This document shows positions 17,167 through 26,650 of a stretch of 39,979 nucleotides of DNA, piece after piece. The DNA comes from Mycolicibacterium houstonense. Lineage in GTDB: Bacteria; Actinomycetota; Actinomycetes; Mycobacteriales; Mycobacteriaceae. The stretch spans positions 220,311 through 260,289 of the forward strand of contig NZ_LT546208.1 of NCBI RefSeq assembly GCF_900078665.2. Direction: 5' to 3'. The translations under genes were made by a program, and so were the position numbers. Position 1 is the stretch's first letter; every line of letters starts with the position of its first letter. The notes under the pieces are model-generated. The model did no database searches. It saw nothing but the letters and a program-made list of their open reading frames with translations, and was not told where the DNA came from.

Positions 17167-17949
17167 ATGAGTTCCACCTCGGATGACTTGACGCTGGCCC
17201 TCGAATTGGCCGACCAGGCCGACGCCTTGACCATGGACCGCTTCGGTGCCCTCGATCTGCGCATCGAGACCAAACCGGACCTGACCCCGGTCACCGACGC
17301 CGACCGCGGGGCCGAGGAGGCATTGCGCGCCTCGCTGGCCGCCGCGCGCCCTGACGACACGGTGTTCGGCGAAGAGTTCGGCGGCACAACGACATTGACC
17401 GGCCGCCAATGGGTGATCGACCCGATCGACGGAACCAAGAACTTCGTCCGCGGTGTCCCGGTGTGGTGCACCTTGATCGCCCTGCTCGAGGACGGGGTCC
17501 CGACCGTCGGCGTGGTGAGCGCCCCGGCGCTGGCGCGACGGTGGTGGGCCGGTCTGGGTCAGGGCGCATTCGGTTCGTTCGCCGGCTCGACCCGGAAGCT
17601 GGCGGTGTCGGGGGTCGCCGACCTCGCATCGGCCAGCCTGTCCTACTCGGACCTGACGACCGGATGGGAGGACCGTCGTGAGCGGTTCGTCGAGCTGACC
17701 GATGCGGTCTGGCGGGTCCGCGCCTACGGCGACTTCTGGTCGTACTGCATGGTCGCCGAGGGCGCGGTCGACATCGCCTGCGAGCCCGAGGTGAAGCTGT
17801 GGGACATCGCACCGCTCGACATCCTGATCCGGGAGGCCGGCGGCACCTTCACCAGCATCGACGGCGCCGCCGGACCGCACGGCGGCAGCGCGCTGGCCAC
17901 CAACGGCCTGGTGCACGACGCGGTGCTGGCCAGGCTCGCCGGCGACTGA
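17167..17949 (+). CDS. hisN: Histidinol-phosphatase / inositol-monophosphatase-family enzyme
   Basis: 260 aa from ATG 17167, with AGGA about 9 nt upstream. The IMPase metal sites are present: [11 protein letters not shown] (40-50), GEEFGG (68-73), [12 protein letters not shown] (82-93, Asp85 and Asp88) and [16 protein letters not shown] (211-226, Asp213). It closely resembles M. tuberculosis Rv3137, characterised as the Mg-dependent histidinol-phosphate phosphatase that performs the penultimate histidine-biosynthesis reaction. Other IMPase-family substrates (inositol phosphate, PAP) are excluded only by similarity. The gene is monocistronic and convergent with the oxidoreductase at 17952, two bases away. 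Confidence 0.88.
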   Translation: MSSTSDDLTLALELADQADALTMDRFGALDLRIETKPDLTPVTDADRGAEEALRASLAAARPDDTVFGEEFGGTTTLTGRQWVIDPIDGTKNFVRGVPVWCTLIALLEDGVPTVGVVSAPALARRWWAGLGQGAFGSFAGSTRKLAVSGVADLASASLSYSDLTTGWEDRRERFVELTDAVWRVRAYGDFWSYCMVAEGAVDIACEPEVKLWDIAPLDILIREAGGTFTSIDGAAGPHGGSALATNGLVHDAVLARLAGD

Positions 17950-17951
17950 AC

Positions 17952-18869
17952 TCACGGCTGGATGACGAACCGGCCGCGGACGCCACCCTTGGCGACGGCC
18001 CGGTGGGCATCGGCCACCTGATCCAACGGGACCACCGCGTGCACCCGGGCCGGTAGCTGTCCGGACGCGGTCCGGGCCAGCAGGTCGGCCAGCCGAGCAC
18101 CGTCAGGGTGGGCGACCACGGCCGTCACGGCGACGCCACGCTCGGCGGGCAGCTGCGAACTCGGCTGCACCCCGACGAATCGGCCGCCGTCGCGAACCAG
18201 GGCCAGTGCGGTCTCCTGAAGGGCTCCGGCATCGGCGACCGCGTCCCATCCGGGTGCGGCGTCGGTCGTGAAGCCGGCCCCCAGCCCGCGCACGAACGCC
18301 TCGTCGTGCGCCCGGGCCAGACCGGTCACCTCCCAGCCGCGCTCCTGGGCGAGAACAGCGAGGTAACCCCCGACCGCACCGGCCGCACCGGTGACCAGCA
18401 GACGACGGCCGTCGCGGGGCGCATCACCGAGCAGATCGAGGATCTGGGCCGCCGTCAATCCGTTGAGCGGCACCGTCGATGCGACGGTCAGGTCCAGACC
18501 GTCGGGCACGACGGCGACGTCGGCCGCGGCCACCACCACCTGTTCGGCATAGGTGCCGTAGTCACGGTCGAATCCGGCCACCTGGCCCGCCACGCGGGTG
18601 CCCACGGCAAGATCGGTGCCGGCGCCGGCGGCTTCGACGGTTCCGGCGAACTCCCAACCGAGGCCGGTCCAGTTCGGCTGGTGCACCAGCCCGAGTCCGT
18701 GGAACACCCCGGCGGCAACACCCAGGTCGACCGGGTTGACGGCGGCCGCGGCGATCTTCACCCGGACCTCGCCGGGGCCCGGGTCGACCACCGGCACCTC
18801 GATGATCTCGATCGAATCAGGCCCGGCCGGCGTACGGACGATGGCGGTACGAAACGTTCTGACAGCCAT
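17952..18869 (-). CDS. Zinc-independent NADP-dependent MDR oxidoreductase (quinone reductase-like)
   Basis: 305 aa from ATG 18869, chosen over ATG 18875 because AAGGAG sits 9 nt from it rather than 3. The N-terminal GroES-like domain (VRVKIAAAAVNPVDLGVAAGVF; GLGWEFAGTV) is followed by the nucleotide-binding domain with LLVTGAAGAVGGYLAVLAQERG. The Cys/His zinc ligands of alcohol dehydrogenases are absent, placing it with zeta-crystallin/QorA-type reductases that reduce quinones or enals with NADPH. It diverges from an HxlR regulator at 18983, a classic pairing in which the repressor senses electrophiles or disulfide stress and controls the reductase. Confidence 0.88.
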   Translation of the reverse strand: MAVRTFRTAIVRTPAGPDSIEIIEVPVVDPGPGEVRVKIAAAAVNPVDLGVAAGVFHGLGLVHQPNWTGLGWEFAGTVEAAGAGTDLAVGTRVAGQVAGFDRDYGTYAEQVVVAAADVAVVPDGLDLTVASTVPLNGLTAAQILDLLGDAPRDGRRLLVTGAAGAVGGYLAVLAQERGWEVTGLARAHDEAFVRGLGAGFTTDAAPGWDAVADAGALQETALALVRDGGRFVGVQPSSQLPAERGVAVTAVVAHPDGARLADLLARTASGQLPARVHAVVPLDQVADAHRAVAKGGVRGRFVIQP

Positions 18870-18908
18870 GCTCATTCACTCCTTGTGGTGAGGTTGTTCT
18901 CTGCTCCA

Positions 18909-18961
18909 CAATGGACAGGTAACTCTCCATTGGGAAGTAGGCACTCGAAAGTGCGTAACTC
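18909..18961. promoter_or_regulatory. Operator region for HxlR regulator and oxidoreductase
   Basis: Within the 113-bp divergent gap, CAATGGA (18909-18915) and TCCATTG (18926-18932) form a perfect inverted repeat with a 10-bp spacer. A second repeat, GCACT-CGAA-AGTGC, lies at 18941-18954. GTAACTC occurs twice in direct orientation (18919-18925 and 18955-18961). One or more of these should be the HxlR binding site; which one cannot be decided by eye. Confidence 0.5.
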
Positions 18962-18982
18962 ACCCGGAGCGAAGGAGCGGAC

Positions 18983-19432
18983 ATGCCGACCCAGACCGCA
19001 GCCCAGAAACGGGCCCGAGCAAAGCTCGAATACGACGCCTTCCTGGCCAACTGCCCCAGCCGCCAACTGCTCGACCGGATCAGCGACAAGTGGGTCGCGC
19101 TGGTCCTGGCCGCCCTCGGCGAGGACGGGCCACATCCGGGATCGGTCCACACCGGCGAGCCACACCCGATGCGCTACTCCGAGCTGTCCCGGCGCCTGGC
19201 CGGTGTCAGCCAGAAGATGCTGACGCAGACCCTGCGGTCGCTCGAACGCGACGGGCTACTTACCCGCACGGTGACCCCGAGCGTGCCGGTGACGGTCACC
19301 TACGAACTCACCGACCTGGGCCTTTCCCTGCACGAACTGATGGTCGGGGTGAAGTCGTGGGCGGAAGCCCACATGGACGAGGTGCACGCGAACCGCACGA
19401 AGTACGACCGGTCGGCGGCCGCTTCCACCTGA
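18983..19432 (+). CDS. HxlR-family redox-responsive transcriptional regulator
   Basis: 149 aa. An N-terminal extension is followed by CPSRQLLDRISDKWVALVLAAL (from Cys25), the HxlR start with its conserved cysteine. The winged helix-turn-helix core is RYSELSRRLAGVSQKMLTQTLRSLERDGLLTR, and the wing is VTYELTDLGLSLHEL. HxlR regulators such as HypR and QorR-like proteins repress reductases and are inactivated by oxidation or alkylation of this cysteine. A GAGCGAAGGAG stretch precedes the ATG. It is divergent from the MDR reductase it probably controls and autoregulates through the repeats at 18909-18961. Confidence 0.92.
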   Translation: MPTQTAAQKRARAKLEYDAFLANCPSRQLLDRISDKWVALVLAALGEDGPHPGSVHTGEPHPMRYSELSRRLAGVSQKMLTQTLRSLERDGLLTRTVTPSVPVTVTYELTDLGLSLHELMVGVKSWAEAHMDEVHANRTKYDRSAAAST

Positions 19433-19468
19433 CCGGCAGCGATGTGAGGTTGGTAACAGATGCCCTAC

Positions 19469-19486
19469 CTTACTCTGGAGTAAGAT
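19469..19486 (+). promoter_or_regulatory. Palindromic operator and -10 box of fadE24-fadE23
   Basis: CTTACTC-TG-GAGTAAG (19469-19484) is a perfect 16-bp inverted repeat 43 bp upstream of the fadE24 ATG. TAAGAT (19481-19486) overlaps its right arm and fits the mycobacterial TAnnnT -10 box, so a bound repressor would block polymerase. The regulator is not identified; a TetR- or GntR-type fatty-acid sensor is the natural guess. Confidence 0.6.
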
Positions 19487-19526
19487 ACGGTCACATGCGT
19501 CGCCACGACCAACAGAGGCAGCTGAC

Positions 19527-20924
19527 ATGACCAACACCCTGCCGTCCAAGAACGGCACTGCACCACGTCCCTCAAGCCCCGGCCAGCAAAGCGCCGTCGG
19601 CCTGCACAAGCACAAGCGGACAGCGACCGACATCGGGTTGGCGCTGATCACCCCGATCGTCGGCCAGGAGTTCCTGGACCGCTTCGGCCTGCGCGATCCG
19701 CTCAACCGCGGCCTGAAATACGGTGTGAAGCAGGTCTTTTCGACCGCAGGCGCGGCCACTCGGCAGTTCCAGCGGATCCAGGGCCTCGGCAAGGCGCCGA
19801 CCCGGCTCAAGGCCAGCGGGGCGGACTACTTCGACCTGACCCCCGACGAAGACCAGCAGATGATCGTCGACACGGTCCGGGAATTCGCCGACGAGATCCT
19901 GCGGCCCGCCGCGCACGACGCCGACGAGGCCGCGGCCTACCCGGCCGATCTGATCGCCAAGGCCGCCGAACTGGGCATCACCGCGGTCAACGTGCCCGAG
20001 GACTTCGACGGCATCGCCGAGCACCGCAGCACGGTCACCAACGCGCTCGTCGCGGAGGCCCTGGCTTACGGCGACATGGGCCTGGCCCTGCCAATCCTGG
20101 CCCCCGGCGGCGTCGCCTCGGCACTGACCCACTGGGGCAGCGCCGACCAGCAGGCCACCTACCTCAAGGAATTCGCCGGCGAGAACGTGCCGCAGGCCTG
20201 TGTGGCCATCGCCGAACCGCACGCACTGTTCGACCCCACGGCACTCAAGACCACCGCGGTGCGCACCCCCAGCGGCTACCGGCTCTCCGGCGTCAAGTCG
20301 CTGGTACCGGCCGCCGCCGACGCCGAATTGTTCATTGTCGCAGCGCAATTGAACGGCAAGCCGGCGCTGTTCATCGTCGAGGCGTCGACGCCGGGCCTGA
20401 CCGTCAAGGCCGACCCGAGCATGGGCATCCGCGCTGCGGCGCTGGGCCGCGTCGAACTGGACAACGTCGCCGTGCCGCTGGCCAACCTCCTCGGCGAGGA
20501 CGGAGCCAGCGATCAGGATTACTCCGAGGCGATCGCCCTGTCCCGGCTGGGTTGGGCCGCCCTGGCCGTCGGCACCTCCCACGCGGTGCTCGACTACGTG
20601 ATCCCCTACATCAAGGAACGCCAGGCCTTCGGCGAGCCGATCGCCCACCGTCAGTCGGTGGCCTTCATGACCGCCAACATCGCCATCGAGCTCGACGGGT
20701 TGCGGCTGATCACCTGGCGCGGGGCCGCCCGCGCCGAGCAGGGCCTGCCGTTCGCCCGTGAGGCGGCGCTGGCGCGCAAGCTCGGCACCGACAAGGGCAT
20801 GCAGATCGGCCTGGACGGCGTACAGCTGCTGGGCGGCCACGGTTACACCAAGGAACACCCGGTCGAACGCTGGTACCGCGATCTGCGGGCCATCGGCGTC
20901 GCCGAGGGTGTCGTAGTCATCTAG
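19527..20924 (+). CDS. fadE24: Acyl-CoA dehydrogenase FadE24
   Basis: 465 aa. A distinctive N-terminal extension of about 100 aa (GLHKHKRTATDIGLALITPIVGQ...) precedes the acyl-CoA dehydrogenase domain (TPDEDQQMIVDTVREFADEIL, from about 110). The C-terminal helical domain has LLGGHGYTKEHPVERWYRDLRA and stops soon after, at AEGVVVI. The usual EGT-x-QIQ tail is therefore missing. The gene order and shape match M. tuberculosis Rv3139. Paired FadE proteins in mycobacteria form alpha2-beta2 enzymes in which one subunit lacks part of the active site, so FadE24 probably works with FadE23, encoded 25 bp downstream. The likely reaction is FAD-dependent dehydrogenation of an acyl-CoA; the substrate is unknown. 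Confidence 0.92.
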   Translation: MTNTLPSKNGTAPRPSSPGQQSAVGLHKHKRTATDIGLALITPIVGQEFLDRFGLRDPLNRGLKYGVKQVFSTAGAATRQFQRIQGLGKAPTRLKASGADYFDLTPDEDQQMIVDTVREFADEILRPAAHDADEAAAYPADLIAKAAELGITAVNVPEDFDGIAEHRSTVTNALVAEALAYGDMGLALPILAPGGVASALTHWGSADQQATYLKEFAGENVPQACVAIAEPHALFDPTALKTTAVRTPSGYRLSGVKSLVPAAADAELFIVAAQLNGKPALFIVEASTPGLTVKADPSMGIRAAALGRVELDNVAVPLANLLGEDGASDQDYSEAIALSRLGWAALAVGTSHAVLDYVIPYIKERQAFGEPIAHRQSVAFMTANIAIELDGLRLITWRGAARAEQGLPFAREAALARKLGTDKGMQIGLDGVQLLGGHGYTKEHPVERWYRDLRAIGVAEGVVVI

Positions 20925-20949
20925 CCGCGATCGACCGGAAAGACTAATC

Positions 20950-22170
20950 ATGGCAATCAATCTGGAAATGCCCCGCAAGCTCCAGGCGGTCATCGAGAAG
21001 GGCCACCAGGGCGCCGCCGAGATGCTTCGCCCGATCTCGCGCAAGTACGACCTCGCCGAGCACGCCTACCCGGTCGAGCTGGACACGCTGGCCACGCTGT
21101 TCGAAGGCATCTCGGAAGCCAAGACGATCTCGTTCGCGGGCGCCGAGGCGTTCCGCGACGACGCCAACACCAAGGGCGAGAAGGTCACCGTCAACGGCGC
21201 CAACATGTCCGCACTGCTCAACGCACTGGAGATCAGCTGGGGCGATGTCGCCCTGCTGCTGTCCGTGCCGCGCCAGGGCCTCGGCAACGCCGCCATCTCC
21301 TCGGTGGCCACCCCCGAGCAGCTGGAGCGCCTCGGTAAGGACGTGTGGGCCGCGATGGCCATCACCGAACCGGGCTTCGGCTCGGACTCGGCGGCCGTGA
21401 CCACCACCGCGACCCTCGACGGCGACGAGTACGTGATCAACGGCGAGAAGATCTTCGTCACCGCGGGTTCTCGGGCCACCCACATCGTGGTGTGGGCGAC
21501 GCTCGACAAGTCGTTGGGCCGGGCGGCGATCAAGTCGTTCATCGTGCCGCGCGAGCATCCCGGGGTCACCGTCGAACGCCTCGAGCACAAGCTCGGCATC
21601 AAGGCCTCCGACACCGCGGTGATCCGCTTCGACAACGCCCGCATCCCCAAGGACAACCTGCTGGGCGACCCGGAGATCCACGTGGAGAAGGGTTTTGCCG
21701 GGGTCATGGAGACCTTCGACAACACCCGGCCGATCGTCGCGGCCATGGCCGTCGGCATCGCCCGCGCCGCGTTGGAGGACCTGCGGGCGATCCTCACCGA
21801 CGCCGGCATCGAGATCTCCTACGACAAGCCGGCCCACGCCCAGAGCGCCGCGGCCGCGGAGTTCCTGCGGATGGAAGCCGACTGGGAGGCCGGGTACCTG
21901 TTGACGGTCCGCTCAGCCTGGCAGGCCGACAACGGCATCCCCAACTCCAAGGAAGCCTCGATGGGTAAGGCCAAGGCCGCCAGGGTGGCCAGCGACATCA
22001 CCCTCAAGGCCGTCGAAATGGCCGGTACCACCGGCTATTCCGAGCAGACCCTGCTGGAGAAGTGGGCCCGCGATTCGAAGATCCTCGACATCTTCGAGGG
22101 CACGCAGCAGATCCAGCAGCTGGTGGTCGCCCGCCGCCTGCTGGGCCTGTCCTCGGCCGAGCTGAAGTAG
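20950..22170 (+). CDS. fadE23: Acyl-CoA dehydrogenase FadE23
   Basis: 406 aa, ATG start with GGAAAG upstream, 25 bp after fadE24. The domain shows the FAD/substrate motif MAITEPGFGSDSAAVTTTA (about 134-152), a middle beta-domain and the C-terminal DIFEGTQQIQQLVVAR with the catalytic-type Glu near 383. This complete EGT-QIQ motif complements the truncated one in FadE24, supporting a heteromeric enzyme. It corresponds to Rv3140. It is followed by an exceptionally long hairpin at 22180-22237 that probably ends the fadE24-fadE23 transcript. Confidence 0.93.
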   Translation: MAINLEMPRKLQAVIEKGHQGAAEMLRPISRKYDLAEHAYPVELDTLATLFEGISEAKTISFAGAEAFRDDANTKGEKVTVNGANMSALLNALEISWGDVALLLSVPRQGLGNAAISSVATPEQLERLGKDVWAAMAITEPGFGSDSAAVTTTATLDGDEYVINGEKIFVTAGSRATHIVVWATLDKSLGRAAIKSFIVPREHPGVTVERLEHKLGIKASDTAVIRFDNARIPKDNLLGDPEIHVEKGFAGVMETFDNTRPIVAAMAVGIARAALEDLRAILTDAGIEISYDKPAHAQSAAAAEFLRMEADWEAGYLLTVRSAWQADNGIPNSKEASMGKAKAARVASDITLKAVEMAGTTGYSEQTLLEKWARDSKILDIFEGTQQIQQLVVARRLLGLSSAELK

Positions 22171-22179
22171 TTCTTTCGG

Positions 22180-22237
22180 CGAGCAGACGTAGAACTGCCC
22201 AAAACCGCGTGGTTTTGGGCAGTTCTGCGTCTGCTCG
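22180..22237 (+). terminator. 27-bp-stem palindrome after fadE23
   Basis: Two 27-nt arms (22180-22206 and 22211-22237) pair with a single G-T wobble around a GCGT loop. The element starts 9 nt after the fadE23 stop and ends 19 nt before the next gene's start. There is no U-tract. It is most simply a strong hairpin terminator or RNA 3'-end stabiliser, but its length and near perfection are unusual. Confidence 0.7.
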
Positions 22238-22256
22238 GCCAACGAGGGTGATTAGC

Positions 22257-23264
22257 GTGGCGGGCATGGAATCGTTTCAGGCACTGGTGGCACGGCAGGA
22301 CGGCGATCGCATCGACGCCGCGATCGAGACACTGCAGGCATCCGACCTACCCCCGGGTGACGTCACCATCCGGGTGCAGTACTCCAGCGTCAACTTCAAG
22401 GACGCGCTGGCACTGACGCCCAAAGGCGGTGTGGTGCGCGACTATCCGATCGTGCCGGGCATCGATCTCACCGGTGAGGTGGTCAGTTCTGAGTCACCGG
22501 ACTTCGCAGCCGGTGATCTAGTGCTGGCCCACGGCTACCAGATCGGCACGGGCCATCACGGCGGCTACGCCGAGTACGCCCGGCTGCCCGCCGATCAGGT
22601 CGTCGGCCTGGGGGCGCTGAGCCCGCGGGAAGGTGCGGCGATCGGCACCGCCGGATTCACCGCGGCGATGAGCGTGCAGGCCCTCACCGACCACGGCATC
22701 ACCCCGCAGCACGGACCCATCGTGGTGACCGGTGCGACCGGAGGCGTCGGCTCGGTGAGCGTGGACCTGCTGGCCGCCGCCGGGTACGAGGTGGTGGCCT
22801 CGACCGGTAAGGCCGACCAGGCCGACCACCTCCGCGCCTTGGGCGCCACCGAGGTCATCGGACGGCTTCCGGCCGACCCCGAGGCCAAACCCCGGCCACT
22901 GGGCAAGACCCGATGGGCCGCGGCGGTGGACTGTGTCGGCGGCGCCACCCTGGCCGACGTGCTGAGCACACTGCAGTACGGCGGCGCGGTGGCGGCCAGC
23001 GGACTCACCGGCGGTGCCGGGTTGAACACCACGGTGATGCCGTTCATCCTGCGCGGTGTATCCCTGTTGGGCATCGATTCGGTGCAGCTGGCCATCGGAC
23101 CGCGGCGCGCGCTGTGGGCAGAGCTGAGCGGCGCGCTCAAACCTCGCCATCTCGACGACGTCACCCACGAGGTGGCCGTCAAGGATGTCGTCGAGGTGCT
23201 GGACCAGGTCCGCGCCGGCCGGTATTCCGGACGCGCGGTGGTGAAGGTCGCCGGCGGCTTCTGA
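22257..23264 (+). CDS. AcuI/YhdH-family NADPH-dependent acrylyl-CoA reductase-like oxidoreductase
   Basis: 335 aa from GTG 22257, which has GAGGG 8 nt upstream; ATG 22266 (MESFQALV) is an alternative. The family motif SSVNFKDALALTPKGGVVRDYPIVPGIDLTGEV (about 42-74) and GHHGGYAEYARL are diagnostic of the YhdH/AcuI subgroup of medium-chain reductases. The Rossmann motif is VTGATGGVGSVSVDLL. AcuI reduces toxic acryloyl-CoA to propionyl-CoA, and YhdH is its E. coli homologue. Here it may remove unsaturated CoA thioesters made by the neighbouring FadE enzymes. It is not the FadB4 that occupies this position in M. tuberculosis, because the sequence belongs to a different MDR subgroup. Confidence 0.88.
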   Translation: MAGMESFQALVARQDGDRIDAAIETLQASDLPPGDVTIRVQYSSVNFKDALALTPKGGVVRDYPIVPGIDLTGEVVSSESPDFAAGDLVLAHGYQIGTGHHGGYAEYARLPADQVVGLGALSPREGAAIGTAGFTAAMSVQALTDHGITPQHGPIVVTGATGGVGSVSVDLLAAAGYEVVASTGKADQADHLRALGATEVIGRLPADPEAKPRPLGKTRWAAAVDCVGGATLADVLSTLQYGGAVAASGLTGGAGLNTTVMPFILRGVSLLGIDSVQLAIGPRRALWAELSGALKPRHLDDVTHEVAVKDVVEVLDQVRAGRYSGRAVVKVAGGF

Positions 23265-23277
23265 CGACCCACAGATA

Positions 23278-23316
23278 CGAAATCGCCCAGAACAGCTGGT
23301 GTTCTGGGCGATTTCG
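23278..23316. terminator. Perfect 17-bp-stem hairpin between convergent genes
   Basis: CGAAATCGCCCAGAACA and its exact complement flank a 5-nt loop (GCTGG). The element lies 13 bp after the reductase stop and 20 bp before the stop of the convergent antigen 85 gene, so it probably terminates both transcripts. Confidence 0.75.
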
Positions 23317-23336
23317 CTATTCGCGTGTGGTTCGGC

Positions 23337-24757
<1,421 letters not shown>

Positions 24758-24783
24758 ACCATACTAAAAAGTATGGTAACTTT
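24758..24783 (+). promoter_or_regulatory. Operator and leaderless promoter of the flavin monooxygenase gene
   Basis: ACCATACTAAAAAGTATGGT (24758-24777) is a perfect palindrome with 8-bp arms and a 4-bp centre. TAACTT (24777-24782) fits the TAnnnT -10 box, and its last base is exactly 7 bp before the ATG at 24789. This is the geometry of a leaderless mRNA and agrees with the lack of a Shine-Dalgarno. An overlapping inverted repeat AAAGT-N6-ACTTT (24768-24783) recurs upstream of the dioxygenase gene. Confidence 0.65.
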
Positions 24784-24788
24784 CCGCC

Positions 24789-25955
24789 ATGGCCTCACCG
24801 ACCACCACGGACTGCACCATCACCCCCGAATTCGTCGCCGGCTTGGCGGACCGGGCCGCTGAAGCCGAGGAGTTGCGCCGCCTTCCCGACGCCACGGTGA
24901 CCGGGCTCATCGATTCCGGTTTCACCGAGCTGCTGGTCCCGGCCCGGTACGGAGGTCGCCAGGCCCCGTTCCCGGCGATCTTGGATCCGGTGCGCCGGAT
25001 GGCCCACGGCTGCACATCCAGCGCGTGGACCATCGGGTTCCTGACCCTGCACAACTGGATGCTGGCGCTGTTCGGCGAGCAGGCCCAGGACGAGGCGTTC
25101 GCGAGCCGCCCGTTCCTGGCGCCGGCCCCGCTGGCCCCGACCGGGCGCGGCGTACCCGCGGACGGCGGTATCCGGCTGACCGGCCGCTGGTCCTGGGCCA
25201 CCGGGATCATGCACGGCAACTGGATCATCGTGGCCGCGCTGTGCGGTCCCGACGACGCGCTGTATCCGGCGCTGGCCCTGCTGCCGATCAGCGATGTGAC
25301 CGTGGTCGACGTCTGGCACACCGATGGCATGCGCGCGACCGGATCCAACGACGCCGTCGCCACCGACGTCTTCGTACCGGACCACCGACTGGTGAAGGTG
25401 CTCGACATCTATTCCGGTACCGCGCCCGGCGCCGGGCTGCACGACAGTGCCACCTATCGCTGGCCGATGGTGCCCGCACTGGCGCTGCTGGCCGCCATGC
25501 CCGCGCTGGGCAGCGCCGAGCGGGTCACCAAGACCTACGCCCAGCGCCTGGGGGAACGGGTGCTGCCCTACGAGGGCGTCATGCAGAAGGACAAGCCGAT
25601 CGCGCAGGCCCACCTGGCGGGGGCTCAGGTCCGGATGCGCGCCCTTCGCGCGCTGCTGGCCGACACCGTCGGCGAGATCGAGGCGATCGTGGCGACCGGC
25701 GATCCGGTCGAGAAGCCGGTGCGCGCCCAGGCCAGGCTGGCGGCCGCCCACATCGTCAGCGAATCCCGGGCCGTGATCGCCGATCTGCTCGGCGCGGGCG
25801 GGGCCAGCATCCATTTCCTGTCCAGCCCGTTGCAGCGGTTCAAGCGCGACGTCGACGTGCTGTCCGGCCACGTGGTGTTCGACTACGACACCAGCCGGGA
25901 GCTGGCCGGCGCCCTGGCGCTCGGGATGAAGATCCCGCGCACCTCGATGATCTGA
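24789..25955 (+). CDS. Acyl-CoA-dehydrogenase-fold flavin-dependent monooxygenase (HsaA-like)
   Basis: 388 aa. The fold is that of acyl-CoA dehydrogenases: GFTELLVPARYGGRQAPF at about 44-61, TGRWSWATGIMHGNW in the middle, then GMRATGSNDAVATDVFVPDHR. The acyl-CoA dehydrogenase catalytic Glu motif is absent at the C-terminus (DTSRELAGALALGMKIPRTSMI). This is the group D two-component monooxygenase pattern, for example HsaA, which hydroxylates a phenolic ring using FADH2/FMNH2 from a separate reductase. No flavin reductase gene lies in the window. As the first gene of the catabolic island it is a likely ring hydroxylase preparing a hydroquinone or catechol for the cupin dioxygenase at 26701. The ATG probably starts a leaderless transcript. 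Confidence 0.85.
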   Translation: MASPTTTDCTITPEFVAGLADRAAEAEELRRLPDATVTGLIDSGFTELLVPARYGGRQAPFPAILDPVRRMAHGCTSSAWTIGFLTLHNWMLALFGEQAQDEAFASRPFLAPAPLAPTGRGVPADGGIRLTGRWSWATGIMHGNWIIVAALCGPDDALYPALALLPISDVTVVDVWHTDGMRATGSNDAVATDVFVPDHRLVKVLDIYSGTAPGAGLHDSATYRWPMVPALALLAAMPALGSAERVTKTYAQRLGERVLPYEGVMQKDKPIAQAHLAGAQVRMRALRALLADTVGEIEAIVATGDPVEKPVRAQARLAAAHIVSESRAVIADLLGAGGASIHFLSSPLQRFKRDVDVLSGHVVFDYDTSRELAGALALGMKIPRTSMI

Positions 25956-25967
25956 CGTAGCCCCCGG

Positions 25968-26525
25968 TCACGTCTGCGCCGGGGTGCTCGCCAGTACCTC
26001 GGTGATCGCCTCACAGAACGCGGGCAGATCGCGCGGCGAGCGACTGGTGATCAGGTTGCCGTCTACACAGACCTCATGGTCGACGACCGTGGCTCCGGCA
26101 TTTCGAAGGTCGGTGCGGATGCTCGGATAGCTGGTCAACGTTCGGCCCCGGACCACGTCGGCCTCGACCAACGTCCAGGGCCCGTGACAGATCGCCGCGA
26201 CGGGCTTGCCCGAGCGGACTAAATCGCGGACGAACGCAACCGCGGTCTCGTCGAGCCTGAGCTTGTCGGGGTTCACGGTGCCCCCGGGCAGGATCAGCGC
26301 GTCGAACTGATCCACCTTCGCCTCGGACACCGTGCGGTCCACCGGAAAGGTGCCTGCCGGTTCGAGGTCGTGGTCACGGGCCTGGATCTCACCGCTCTTG
26401 AGCGACAGCAGCTCGACGTGACCGCCCTCGTTCTCGACCGCGGCGCGCGGCTGTTCGAGCTCGATGCGCTCCACACCGTCGGCAGCGAGGATCCCGATCC
26501 TGCGACCTTCCAATTCCTTTCTCAT
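25968..26525 (-). CDS. DJ-1/PfpI-family protein
   Basis: 185 aa, ATG with AAGGA 5 nt upstream. The flavodoxin-like DJ-1/PfpI domain covers the whole protein: RIGILAADGVERIEL, FDALILPGGTVNPDKLR (75-91) and the nucleophile elbow AAICHGPWTL (Cys113, His114). The His after Cys marks the PfpI/YhbO subgroup, reported as proteases, chaperones or glyoxalase/deglycase-type stress proteins; the activity is debated. It is divergent from the dioxygenase gene, and the shared gap contains the operator at 26651, so it may be induced with the catabolic genes to deal with reactive carbonyl products. Confidence 0.9.
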   Translation of the reverse strand: MRKELEGRRIGILAADGVERIELEQPRAAVENEGGHVELLSLKSGEIQARDHDLEPAGTFPVDRTVSEAKVDQFDALILPGGTVNPDKLRLDETAVAFVRDLVRSGKPVAAICHGPWTLVEADVVRGRTLTSYPSIRTDLRNAGATVVDHEVCVDGNLITSRSPRDLPAFCEAITEVLASTPAQT

Positions 26526-26650
26526 GACCGTCCTTTCGTCGACGCCGGCGAGCAGCAGAACGCCTGGATGCCCGCCCGGTGGCTACCCCGGGGCGACGAA
26601 CCCGAAACTCGCCGGATCCGGCGCGAACACCCCTTGTCACCGGACGAAAC

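Noticed and set aside
19572..21044. Long minus-strand open frame opposite fadE24
   Set aside because: Antisense shadow of a well-recognised acyl-CoA dehydrogenase.
22257..23264. Calling this gene fadB4 by synteny with M. tuberculosis
   Set aside because: Its motifs (NFKDALALTPKG, PIVPGIDLTGEV) are those of the AcuI/YhdH subgroup, not FadB4.
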